Source of the DNA: Hypomesus transpacificus
Taxonomy: Eukaryota; Chordata; Actinopteri; Osmeriformes; Osmeridae
Direction: 5' to 3'
NCBI RefSeq assembly: GCF_021917145.1
Contig: NW_025813796.1
Location: forward strand, 434,001 to 498,000
Length of the DNA stretch: 64,000 nt
Shown: piece by piece, positions 53,594-64,000 of the stretch
How the letters are laid out: each line of letters starts with the position of its first letter
Position numbering within the stretch: the stretch's first letter is position 1
Position numbers and translations under genes: made by a program
Notes under the pieces: generated by a model
The model's database searches: none
The model's input: the letters and a program-made list of their open reading frames with translations, nothing else
Told to the model about the DNA's origin: nothing

Positions 53594-56500
53594 ATGAAGC
53601 AATTGGTGGATAATGGACTGACAGTAAGAGATACATGGGCAAATCAAATCGAGTTTATCCTAGCATCGGTGGGCTATGCCGTTGGACTTGGAAACGTCTG
53701 GAGATTTCCATATGTATGCTTTAGGGGTGGTGGAGGTAAGTGGAAAAAATACATCCAAAGCTTATAACTTTCAACAATTTGCTTGGACTGCATTTTTATT
53801 ACACTGTTCCTGGGTAGAATACTGTAGCCTACAGACAGTTCCTTGACACTAACCACCAACATATTTGTAATGTAGTAAAGACACCAAGTATCTGATCCAA
53901 GTAAATCACTTTTAACGAATGAACAGATGAATGAACTACAGACCAGTAATCCAGAATTGTGATCAGAAACATATGGGGGTTAGTTCAGGTTCCACAGGTA
54001 CGGTGGGGTCAGGGACAGGAGCACACAACGCATGACTTCCGTTTTTTAGAATAATCCCTGAGAAATAAAACCAAGGCCGTACAGCCATGGGGCCGAAAGG
54101 GGGGACGAAATCTGCTCGGGTCTGAGGGTCCCCCCTTAAATGTAATTTCTTTTTTAGTGATACATTTTTTTCATGATACATATTTTAGGATAATTTCTGA
54201 CAACGTGCGTGGTTGCCTGTCGTAGCATAGCACATTTATATTTTATTTAGGTTTTTATATCAATATATTCGGGGGGACATTTTGACCAGATTTGAATTAT
54301 ATATATTATGATTTTGGCCCTGAATAAACCCCTTTCAAATGTCTGATGGACACAGGTCATGACTCAGCATTCACCAACTAAAATATCTAACTTAGTTGAA
54401 GAGACATGTAAATGTTTTCCAGCGATGTTTACATATTTAATGTATCCCCCCCCCCCCCCCCTCCAGGAGCCTTTCTCATTCCATACATCCCTGTGATGTG
54501 TCTCTGTGTTGTTCCATTGGTGTTCATGGAATTCACTCTGGGCCAATATACAAGAACAGGCCCTGTGCAAGCTTTACACAAAGCCTGTCCTTTGATGAAA
54601 GGTATGGAAACATGTGAAAGCATTTCAGACGACATTGGCATACTCTTTATCCTCTGCAAGAAATTAGGAACTTGCTCATAGCTGTGACAAATATCTTCAG
54701 ATGCATGTGGTATACCACGGTAGAAAAATGAATCACAAAATTATGTCAAGTCAGATGTATTCTACTTTACATTGAGTCATTTAACAGACGCTCTTATCCA
54801 GAGCGACTTACAGTAAGTACAGGGACATTCACCCCGAGGCAATTAGGGGGCAAACAGTCTTGCCCAAGGACACAACGTCAATTGTCACGGCCGGGAATCG
54901 AACCAGAAACCTTCAGATTTATTGCCCGATTCCCTAACCGCTCAGCCATCTGACCCATTCTGTTTTCACACGCAGGAGTAGGTGTGGCATCCGTGGTGTT
55001 GTCCTTCATCATATGCACTTATAACAACACAGTCCTGACCTGGGCCTTGTACTACCTTTTCAACTCATTTCGAGCTACTCTGCCTTGGCAGCTCTGCAAC
55101 AACACGTGGAACGTTCTGGACAACTGCTCTAGTTCCCTTGGGAACTCCACACACCAACAGTCAGCCACACAGCAGTTCTTTGAGTAAGCCCAATTTCACA
55201 GGCTCAGTCTTATTGAGCCAATGCGGTTATATTCTCTGTACACTTCACTAAAGGATTTGAACTTGATGGTCCAGCCATAGGCTTCTGGAGATCACTGAGG
55301 GAATAGAGAGTGTGGGCAGCTTGAGATGGGAACTGTTTGGTGTCCTTTTGTTGGTGTGGCTCATCATCTATCTCTGCATCTTCAAAGGAGTCAAATCCAC
55401 CGGCAAGGTTTGAACCGGAGATTACTCACATCCATGTCGTAACAGTTTGAACGATTCAAAGGATGAGCGAGGCCGATATATCATCTACTTTCAGTACTGC
55501 ATGCCTTTCGAACATACCCTAACAGCGTGTTCAAGCTTTAATACCATGTTTTGTGAGCTTCTGTGTCTCTGTACGACATGTCCATCACCAATATTTCTTT
55601 GTGAATGTCCACACAGGTAGTATACTTCACAACATTGTTTCCATACATCGTCCTCTTAGCCCTGCTGATCAACAACGTCCGACTGCCAGGAGCTGTGGAT
55701 GGCATCGTCTTCTATCTGACCCCTAAGTGGCACAAACTGGTTGACGTCCAAGTGGGTGGAGAAGATTACTGAAAGTTACGACTTTGCAGAAGTGCAAGTT
55801 TTGCACCGTAATGTCTTTGTTATCTCGCTAACCCCTCGGTCGTTCAAACAGGTCTGGATTGATGCCACTGCTCAGGTCTTCTACTCTATTGGGGTGGGTC
55901 TGGGTGTCATGGTTTCCTTGGCCAGCCATAACAAATTCAACAACAACATGCTCAGGTATGGAGTAGAATGTGGTTTTGTTCAGTGATACTGGCCAAACCC
56001 CTAGTCATCAACACAACTAATTTAATTATGTTTTGTGTTCCTCCGCAGGGACGCAATTGTTGTCTCCTTGGCAAATTCGGTAACCAGTATTTTTGCAGGT
56101 TTCGTCATGTTTTCTGGCATCGGATACATTTCTCACGTACATCAACTTGACGTGGAAAAACTGGCTGTTGGAGGTAATTGGCAAGTGAGATTGAAAGTCA
56201 ATTCAAATTTATTTATAAAGCACATTTAAAAACAACTTAGGTCAGCCAAAGTGCGTATTGTCAAAACATATAACCAGCTAGACATATTTATAGGACATGA
56301 CGAACAAACAAAAATTCCTACCCAATTGCAGACTCGAATGCTAAAGAAAAAAGATAGGTCTTAAGGTGGGATTTGTGTGAACTGATTCCAATCAATGTAA
56401 CATAAGTGATGTCTTAACTCCTCTTCAGTTGTGTATGTGAACGCAAACACTAAAGAAGGGGTAGTCTGCTCTTAGATTTTACAATGTAACACTTCAGTGT

Positions 56501-59500
56501 AATGTTTGCTTTTGTCCCAGGGCCTGGCTTGGTGTTTGTGGTTTACCCTGAGATCTTCTCCACGATGCCTGTGGCCCAAATGTGGGCGTTCTTGTTCTTC
56601 CTCATGCTGATGAGCTTGGGCCTGGATAGTCAGGTACAGGAACATACACACGTACAAACACACACAAACACATCGACAAACGCTTGATCTGAATGACTTG
56701 GATTGCTGCTGTTTTGTAGTTTGGACACATGGAGCTTTTGGTGACTTGCACGATGGATACCTTTGGGCCTAAGATTCTGTCTGTGCTAAGGAAAAGGGAA
56801 TTGGTAGCTTTATCCCTCTGCATCTTTACATGTCTCCTTGGTCTACCCTACATTATGCAGGTGTGTACAAGTACTGTATACCCACATTCAGCTTTATCTG
56901 TTGTTGACTTTCTGTTGCATTACACCATCCTTCATGTCACGGGCTGTACAGTACAAAGATGTGATTACTTTGTGTTGGAAGCAGTGATGTAGCTTTCATC
57001 TATACAGGGTGGTGTCTACATCTTCCAGCTGATTGACTATGCTGTCGGAATATCACTCCTATTAATCTCTTTATGTGAGGTTATAGCCATCTGTTGGATA
57101 TTCGGTAAGCATTCAAATGAATAGACTTTGTGAAAATTGTTCTCTTTTCATCTAGATGGTCACATGTTCTTGAACAATTTGCTTCTGAACAATTTTGCAG
57201 GTGTGCCACGGCTTATTGTTATGGTAAAGAAGATTCTGGGTAAGCCCCCAAATATCTTTTTTAAGGCCTGCTGGTTGGTGGCTTCGCCTCTGTTGATTAT
57301 GGTAGGTACCAACTAAGTGGAACATACTCATGGTCTCACAATTTCTGACCTTTTGTTACACTACAGCACAGCTGATTCATGATCTCATTAAATCTTGTTT
57401 ACTAATGTGCTCTGTCGGCAGGTTATCTTGGTTACGAGCATGGTTCAGCACGCCCCTCTTCATTATGGGAAGTCTTACCGCTTCCCAGGATGGGCAGAGG
57501 GCATCACGTGGATCGTCACCTTCCTGTCCGTGATGTGGATCCCTGTAGGGGCGGTGCATGAGCTGCTCTCTAGGAAAGGAACATTTATGGGCGTAAGTAG
57601 AGCAATCGTCAACCAAATTTCATTGAAGTGTTGAACGACGCACTCTCAGCGAGTATGAGTATGTGCGGCGATGATCGGCATTCGGACCAACCCTCAACTA
57701 CTGTCTCGCCTGTGACCCAGTGCACGCTTGGGGTCTCACGTTTCCATAGGTTTGTGCGCGGAGTTCACACGTTCGGTTTTCAGGTTTGCAGCTTTTGCTC
57801 CCTTGGAGGGAACCGAACTACACAAAACTAACCACGGTGTCGCGACGTCACTGGGCTTAATATAACATCAAGGGGTCTTTTATAGCAGCATTGATGTTTT
57901 GGTCTTTGAAGTGGGCTTGCTTGCCCTTATTCCCCCGCCATGTTATTTAGGACATGACACCGCACCTGTGAGAGAGAGTGAGCCTGGACAGTGAATCTTC
58001 AAAACCCTGTTTTGCGTAAACACCAGTGTAGACCAATTATTAACTTTACGCTCTTGTTGGCTAGTGGTAACTGATTTTAATTATTGTACTCCCTGTGAAA
58101 TATTTTCTTTTACTGTTACTTGCTTTTCCACAGGTACACTTACACTTATAGCGATTCATGTTGTTTAATTGTAACTGGTTTAACTACATGCTTTTATGGT
58201 TCTTCCCTTTGGCACTTATTTTGGTTGTTCACAATGTGTGCTTCATGTTTTGGCTACCCGCAATGTTTTGGGGCTATCTTGTTGTTATTATCAGTGACCT
58301 ATGCACTTTGTAAAGCTCTCTCTTGGAAGTCGCTTTGGATAAAAGCGTCTGCTAAATGAATAAATGTAAAATGTCAAATTAGCTGGTCGCGATTCCCGAG
58401 GACTCACCTTGTTATTTGCGTGGGCCGCTGTGTGCGTCTCTGGAACCGGAGGAGGGCCCACCAGTGAGGACAGACAACGACTGTCTTTTCAAAGGGTTAT
58501 TGTAAAAAAAATTGAAAAACAATACAAAAGATTCAAACCTTATCCTCCTCTACTGAGGCGACTTTAAAAATAACAAATCGGGAGCCTAGTGCTGCAATAT
58601 AACAACTGTAAACTCAACAAGACTTTGGACTGTAAGACCAAGACCAAGACTTTAACAGACTGTCAGACTAAGAAGACAACTCAGAGTGCTCTAAGACTGA
58701 GCCTGCTGCCCCAGATGGACTACTTCTCCAAATTTGTGGTCAGTCTCTAACATATTGTGTTCTAAGAAACCTATAGCTCCCTGTGTTCTCTCAATGCAAA
58801 CTATTCTTACCACATCCTATGCAAACGGTCATACCGAACCATTCTGCCTCAAACGTTTTAGCAGTCAGCAGTTATAACACATCTATCTAAAATGCACATC
58901 TACAAAAATGTATTCAGAATAAAAAGGTAAAAAAAAATCTAAAAAATTTGGCAAGCTATTTCTAACATATCTTAAAACATATGTAAGCTATTTCCTAAAA
59001 ACATTTTATGCCAATGTACATTTTATGTAGTAACTAAATATTCATATGCAAGAAAGAAAAAAAAAAAGTGCAAAAGTCGATATATTTATGCAAGGAATTA
59101 ATGCAAAAGTCGATATAAGTATGCAAGAAATTCTAAAACACATCATAATGCAAATGCTCATTTTATCTAATAAACATCACTCTTTTTTGTCTGTTTTTAT
59201 TCATCATTTCTTCAAAGTACATTCAAACAAAGGCTCCTTTTTTCACATTTCCAAAATAAACAATCAAATACATTGAAAGTATTTCTTTGATATCGGTGGA
59301 TAAGACTGGATAAGAATCTTTTTGTTGTGTTATAAATGCACTCCCTCTCTCCTGATGTAGAGATTGAGGGCGTCCGTTATTCCCAAACTGAATCTGGAGG
59401 AGAAGTCTTCTTTGTTTGTTGGTGAAGAAACATGCCAGGGCATAGGATCATCTGAATCCTGTCCATCTGAGATCAACCCACTAAATGACAAAAGCCTGAC

Positions 59501-59510
59501 CATGACATGA
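53594..59510 (+). CDS. SLC6-family Na+/Cl- dependent transporter, inebriated-like
   Basis: Twelve-helix plasma-membrane symporter of the neurotransmitter/amino-acid/osmolyte family. Thirteen exons: 53594-53735, 54467-54601, 54976-55183, 55281-55407, 55617-55751, 55852-55955, 56049-56173, 56521-56633, 56720-56860, 57008-57104, 57201-57301, 57422-57592, 59361-59510; all in phase, 582 residues. TM1 has [14 protein letters not shown] (Na+ sites), TM2 ends MEFTLGQY, the EL2 loop has the C-x9-C pair and N-glycosylation sites, TM6 reads [12 protein letters not shown]8 LGLDSQF. In TM3 the family's YY pair is Y108-N109 (CTYNNTV), so the usual substrate-site Tyr is absent. [27 protein letters not shown] and [13 protein letters not shown] recall insect inebriated more than the mammalian GABA, glycine or proline carriers. 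The substrate is not predictable. An in-frame stop lies just upstream of the ATG, which supports this start and its short N-terminus. Confidence 0.88.
54446..54461 (+). repeat. Poly(C) tract forming the SLC6 exon 2 polypyrimidine tract
   Basis: Sixteen C residues followed by TCCAG, the acceptor of exon 54467-54601. The homopolymer is essentially the entire polypyrimidine tract of this intron. Confidence 0.95.
54765..54955 (-). mobile_element. tRNA-derived SINE (V-SINE-like), copy 2
   Basis: Minus-strand SINE in the SLC6 intron between exons 2 and 3, ending 20 bases before the exon 3 acceptor. Head GATGGCTGAGCGGTTAGGG (A box), GGTTCGATTCCCGG (B box), tail shared with copy 1. Better preserved than copy 1 in the B box. 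Confidence 0.85.
58120..58375 (+). mobile_element. Retroelement tail related to the SINE 3' end
   Basis: Plus-strand segment ending TTTGTAAAGCTCTCTCTTGG, AAGTCGCTTTGGATAAAAGC and GTCTGCTAAATGAATAAATG. This is the same tail module as in the two SINE copies, here behind a different, non-tRNA body. It lies in SLC6 intron 12. The left boundary is uncertain. Confidence 0.65.
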
Positions 59511-59845
59511 TATATGTGTTTGTTTTGTCATATATATGACCTGTTTTGTTATATATATATGACCTGTATTCCCTCTCCCAAGACATACAATGTTGTATTG
59601 TCTCGTCCACATACGAGTAGCCATATGACAATTCTGCATACAGAATTGTGTTCTTAATAAAATTGGTTCATGGTTGTTACTGTATAATCAATATCAATGT
59701 CTTTGCAAGGATTCAACTCCATACACACCCAGCCATTCCCATGTCTTCTCATGCCCTCAGCCGGTTCTCAAGACCTCAGACTCACCTTGACAATGTCTCA
59801 GGATTTGAAGCTGTCTGGACATTACATTTACATTTATATATACAG

Positions 59846-59885
<40 letters not shown>

Positions 59886-60600
59886 TTGTAGTGTTTTTTA
59901 AATTTATTATCAGTGTTTGTACAGTTTAATTTGTACATATGTCCTGGCATACTTACAGTAAATATGTGAAAGAACTTTCCACCAAGCACACCACAGTGAA
60001 CTGATCCATCTCTTATGTCCACTAGGTGTTCCAGTTCCCTAGGATAAACTCATGGACAGTTACACAAGAATTGTGCAGAAACATAAGTGCAGCAAAGCAC
60101 ACAAACAACTGTTTTCACCATGATTAGGTTCAAGAATGTCGAACATTCATAGATTTAACAGCATAAGCGCATTAATCTCCTATTGTCTGCAAGCATTAAG
60201 TAAAGATAATTAATCGGCTAAGAAGGGGTTGGTAGTGTGGTTGTCAGCAGCATATTAGATGTAATAGATAACAAATGTAATGTATTTACATGTTCACATT
60301 TTAGCCTGTCAAATGTGATGTGTTTTGTGTTTCACACACCTTTAATATAGCCTATTTGCAACAGCACATAGATCTTTGTCACCATGGCAACTGCAAGGAT
60401 GAGTGTGGGGGAGAGAACACTGGTGAGAAAATGTAGAGCAACAGTCAACAGTGATAGCGATGTGGAGATCATCACCAGCTTCTTTGTGGAAACGCGATTA
60501 GAATTGCATAGACTCATGAAACAGAAATGCAGACATTGTAATGACGGAACAATCAGGAAGCAAAGGACAAAATAGGTGAGAACAACAAAACTATCATCAG
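59511..60600. other. Intergenic region SLC6 / Shadoo-like
   Basis: Contains a duplicated TATATATGACCTG block (59530-59568), a (TA)n run at about 59852-59882 and unique sequence. A 63-codon frame at 60384-60575 has a good start context (GTCACCATGG) but no recognisable similarity. Confidence 0.45.
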
Positions 60601-60634
60601 CATAAATCATTCATGCCACTATAAGGGTCTTGGG

Positions 60635-60688
60635 CCAATAGGAATGCTAGGATGATTTGTGTAGGGAGGAGCAATTGGCTCTATAAGG
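60635..60688 (+). promoter_or_regulatory. Candidate core promoter of the Shadoo-like gene
   Basis: CCAAT at 60635-60639 and TATAAG at 60682-60687, 43 bases apart, upstream of a proposed non-coding exon ending at a GTAGGT donor (60811). Transcription would start near 60712. Inferred from motif spacing only. Confidence 0.5.
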
Positions 60689-60711
60689 CTGATGACTGGA
60701 TGCTGCGAGAA

Positions 60712-60810
60712 AAGTGACAGTTGAGGGTGGTAATCATTGGAAACCACCTGCTGTTAACTGAACGAAGACAGACCTGAACAGAAGAGGACTCCCACTCTGA
60801 CTGCTATAAG
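60712..60810 (+). other. Proposed 5' non-coding exon of the Shadoo-like gene
   Basis: Sequence from the predicted start region to CTGCTATAAG|GTAGGT. Shadoo genes have a non-coding first exon and the whole reading frame in exon 2. The acceptor TTTTTTCTTGTGCAG ends at 61534, 12 bases before the ATG. The 5' boundary is approximate. Confidence 0.5.
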
Positions 60811-61546
60811 GTAGGTAATAAAACGTCACTGCATTTATACTTTCACTGGAATCTTTTTTGCATTTGTTGTTATAATTCGGAGGCAAAGAAACTGTTCTGT
60901 GGATTACATATTTATCTATTAAATATGTACATGTATTAAGTAATGGAAATCACTGATTCTAGGAAGGTTATCATTTCAGAAGGGTACTAATTATAGGCAT
61001 TCTATTTTGGCATCAAGAACAGAGTGTGCTTTGCTAGATGGAGATGCGTATCCCAACCTGTTGATTTTGTTTGGACGAATGGATTCAGTGTTGCACATTA
61101 CTGGTGTGGATGCATGCAGCAAGTTCTAGATTTGACATTCTAGTCAATGTGTTTTGTTGTTTTTGAGTTGACGCGTGATGTGTTCCATGCGTGGTTTGGA
61201 AGGGCAACAGGGCATGTGATTGACTATAATCCCAGTTTGAATAGGAGAGATTATCATCGACTCTTGACTGCCCCTGTTGAATTAGTTGAGTTTTGTCAGC
61301 CATTGTAAATTAGGCTGATCTGCAATACTGTCACCACCATGCTTCATTTGGCCTGATTCAAAACAACCCCAAATCAAAACAACTATGCTGGCTTGTTCAT
61401 CCACTCTCATTTTTCTTGATACTATACTTTGATGATGATATCTGTTTTCTTTCTTAGCCGTCCTTATCTTTGATATCAAGACAAATGCCAACCTAATAAT
61501 GCATATAACACAAGACCTGTTTTTTCTTGTGCAGAACTCTCCAGTC

Positions 61547-61987
61547 ATGATTAGCCAGCAGAAGCTTTTTATCCTATGGACATGGATGCTACTCGTGGCG
61601 ACCTTATGCCCGGGTGTCCAGCCCAGACGCGGGGGCGGGTTCAAGGGGCGAGGGAAGGGTGTGGGTCTGGGAGGCAAAGCTCCACCTTCCCAGAGTCGTG
61701 GCTCCTCAAAGCAGGGGTTGAAGCTGGCCGGCGCCGCCGCAGCCGGAGCCCTGGGAGGAGCTGCCATTGGCTACGGGCTGGGATCCCTCGGTAGGCCGGG
61801 ACATGGTTACGGGCGTGGCTATGGAACCGACTCCGATGGCTACTACCCAGAGGGCCAGGGCTTTCACAACCAGTCTGACTGGCGCCTGTACAGAAGTGCT
61901 GCTGACCCTGCGACCAAGAGCAACGTCATCGCCACGCTGGGATCTGCACTGCTTCTCTGTCTAGGTGGCTGGATGAGGGCTTTCTAG
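61547..61987 (+). CDS. sprn-like: Shadoo-like prion-family protein
   Basis: 146-residue, GPI-anchored surface protein of the PrP/Shadoo family. Signal peptide about 1-26 (LFILWTWMLLVATLCPGVQP), a basic Arg/Gly region 27-55 (RRGGGFKGRGKGVG), then the family hydrophobic domain 59-81 (LAGAAAAGALGGAAIGYGLG), which closely parallels the PrP AGAAAAGA...GGY.LGS core. Next a Gly/Tyr/His stretch, an N-glycosylation site at N108 (NQS), and a C-terminal hydrophobic GPI signal 127-141. The whole frame is in one exon, as in Shadoo genes. There is no C-terminal globular domain and no disulphide pair, which separates it from PrP itself. The start at 61547 follows a splice acceptor; an upstream in-frame ATG at 61499 lies in the intron. 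In mammals Shadoo is brain-expressed. It may be the second fish copy (Sho2 type), but that is not certain. Confidence 0.85.
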   Translation: MISQQKLFILWTWMLLVATLCPGVQPRRGGGFKGRGKGVGLGGKAPPSQSRGSSKQGLKLAGAAAAGALGGAAIGYGLGSLGRPGHGYGRGYGTDSDGYYPEGQGFHNQSDWRLYRSAADPATKSNVIATLGSALLLCLGGWMRAF

Positions 61988-62024
61988 TCACATCCCGTTC
62001 TTAGGGAAACTCGGCTGATTCTGA

Positions 62025-62030
62025 AATAAA
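62025..62030 (+). terminator. Polyadenylation signal AATAAA, Shadoo-like gene
   Basis: AATAAA 38 bases after the stop codon. Use would give a very short 3' UTR; another AATAAA lies near 62660. Confidence 0.55.
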
Positions 62031-62342
62031 AGGTTACTTAGAACCGATTGGTCTTGCCGTTCTTGGGTATCAGGATTCTTAATTGGATAATAGCAACATC
62101 TGAAGGCCCACTGGGACTGTTGTAAACCTCTGGGACCTCATTAGCAGGGTGTGGCTGGGTTATGTTATTGTGAATGTGTAGTGATGATGTGCGACTATAG
62201 AGAGGGGAGAGGCCTGGGTAATGTTCAGCTGCCTTTACTGTAATGGGTGGAAAGAGCGAGAAGGAATAGTTCATTGCTCATGTGCATCTCCTTTGCTGTA
62301 AATGTTACTGTTAAAGGACATTCATCTTAGTGTTACTTGTGT

Positions 62343-62654
62343 AGGCAAGAAAAGTCATACAAATGTTGGATGAACACTGTAACGCACTGGGTTTCGGGAA
62401 CTTCAGTTAATAAAGATGCCTTTGTTGATGACGGGAAATAGTTTGAAATATGTCTGAAAAATAGATGCCTGTACAGGGTCTTTGTATTCGTCTTCGTGTG
62501 ACTGGAGGCAAGGAAAGTCATACAAATACAGTTGATAGACAGTCACGCACTGCGTTTCAAGAACTTCAGTTTACAAAGATGCCTTTGTTGTTGAAAGGAA
62601 ATAGTTTAAAAAATGTCTGAAAATAGACCCCTGTACAGGGTATTTGTATGCATC
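62343..62654 (+). repeat. Diverged tandem duplication, two ~155-bp copies
   Basis: Copy 1 62343-62505 and copy 2 62506-62654 share AGGCAAGAAAAGTCATACAA, ACTTCAGTT, AAAGATGCCTTTGTTG, GGAAATAGTTT, and CTGTACAGGGT-TTTGTAT. Differences are substitutions and small indels. Not coding. It follows the Shadoo-like gene, possibly in its longer 3' UTR. Confidence 0.8.
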
Positions 62655-62655
62655 A

Positions 62656-64000
62656 CACAATAAAACTACAGACTGAATATGGCATCCTGTTATTTAATAG
62701 CGAGTGAAATGCTTTTAACAAGCGTAGTAACTATAGACATCCCTTCTTATTGTGAAATGTCCTGGTAAGAACTGCTCAGTACCATTTTCCCTTGAAGCAA
62801 CTAGTTACCTAGCAACAATGTGATTACCTAGAATGTGCTTTGAATGTGTTGTTTTGTGTGACTAGGCTGATGATTACCAAATCTAAATGTACACCAGGAA
62901 GAACAACACACAATAATGGTAATCAAAGATTGTGACTGTGTAATATGTGTTATATATATATAAATAATAGTACATAATATTATTAATATGTATATAAATT
63001 ATATGATTATATAATATATATAGAGTCTTTTCACAGCAACCAGAAAATAAGCACAAAACCACTCATATTTGACCTTCAAGACTTTAAGCATACCAAAGTC
63101 ATAGCAGTATTGGAGGAATACATTCTAAAGAGCAATAAAAAGACATCTTATTTCTAAGTTACAGCCGATGTCATGTCAACTGGTACATGCTTGAGAAAAA
63201 AAATTATATTTCATCGAATATTGATCCTTGAGTGAAGTGAAATAAGTGCACTTCAGATAAGGAAAGCAGGGCAAGACATCTGGAGTGCAGTGGAGACGGG
63301 AGGGAGACGATTGCAAACGGAGTGGACAAACAATGAAAACGCACACTTCTTTCAATGAGAAAGTGTTTACAAAACTGACCACCATGAACATGGAGGCCAC
63401 AAGGAGACCACAAGACACAGACACAGTTCAATTGCAGAGATCTGCCCTAAAGAGTTCATACATTGCCGCTTACCAGATGGCTATAATTAAGACGTTTCCG
63501 TGAAATCGTACATTACTACAATGATAGTTGTATATAAGTATATTATGTTTGCGTAATACTGTTTAGCGTTTTCCTGATTACATAAGGTATGTTTTGTTTA
63601 CAGTCAATGAACAAACTTGCAATGGAAAGGATTATATTAGTGACAACAGGGTTTAATACATATAAATGCACAAAGTATACAGTATGTTATCATGCATTTG
63701 CACGGACCTATTATTATTTCATGTAAATACAGTGTTTTCTTAAAAGTACTGGGATTCAAGCTGCTCTACCACAACTGGATGCCAAAATATGAAGACAATA
63801 AATACTAAAAAAATAAACTGCACCTACAATAAGAAAACCAACTAAAAATGGAATTAGTGCAAACTTTACAGTAGTACAATGCGATGGGGTCAAGAGAGTT
63901 AAAAAGATATCAAAAACCTCATAAAGGCTCGGCTAAATGATGTGACACCCTGACTCCTTCCATGTCTCACTGTCCCTAAACTTTTGAAATTTGTGTCAGT
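62656..64000. other. AT-rich intergenic sequence to the window end
   Basis: AT-rich unique sequence with an alternating ATAT/TATA segment at about 62943-63022. No exon, RNA gene or mobile element that I can support. Confidence 0.5.

Noticed and set aside
54880-54955. tRNA-like segment with A and B boxes
   Set aside because: It is the head of a SINE joined to the SINE tail; no full cloverleaf tRNA gene.
60332-60610. 92-codon hydrophobic frame on the minus strand
   Set aside because: Looks membrane-like but has no recognisable family motif; the opposite strand is also open, so this is probably chance.

Overview
The window is vertebrate nuclear DNA, almost certainly from a bony fish. It holds six multi-exon protein genes with GT-AG introns, one two-exon prion-family gene, one decayed PCNA paralogue, and many fish-type short repeats: tRNA-derived SINEs with the fish V-SINE-like tail, hAT-like MITEs, long CA/GA/CT microsatellites and poly(G/C) tracts. 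No bacterial, plasmid or viral coding region was found. Most exon models below were joined by hand from splice sites, reading phase and remembered family sequences. The order is: antxr1-like (minus, 508-10630, 3' end beyond the left edge); neuropeptide FF receptor 1-like (plus, 12298-14025); tolloid-like BMP1-family protease (plus, 16648-28475, 20 exons); a TRIM RING/B-box/B30.2 E3 ligase (minus, 30006-33270); a broken six-exon PCNA paralogue (plus, 35422-37449); a Kv-channel-interacting protein of the KCNIP3 type (plus, 42792-52399); an SLC6 transporter (plus, 53594-59510, 13 exons); and a Shadoo/prion-family gene (plus, coding exon 61547-61987).   antxr1 and the NPFF receptor are head to head with about 1.7 kb between their start codons. 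tll and the TRIM gene converge tail to tail with about 1.5 kb between stop codons. The rest lie in the plus direction with large, repeat-rich gaps. There is no operon-like logic; the genes act in separate processes: extracellular-matrix adhesion, RFamide signalling, procollagen/chordin processing, ubiquitylation, A-type K+ channel modulation, Na+/Cl- coupled transport, and a GPI-anchored neural surface protein.   The most notable points are: (1) a 97-nt alternative first exon of kcnip3 at 49396-49492 that encodes a hydrophobic KIS-type N-terminus and has the splice phase of the standard exon; (2) a PCNA paralogue with all six exons and all splice sites preserved but a nonsense codon, two frameshifts and loss of the K164 position; (3) an SLC6 protein that resembles insect inebriated and carries Asn where the family has a near-universal substrate-site Tyr; (4) a Shadoo-like gene with its non-coding first exon and promoter elements; (5) several exons whose 3' splice site directly abuts a tandem repeat or homopolymer array, so that repeat length may influence splicing.
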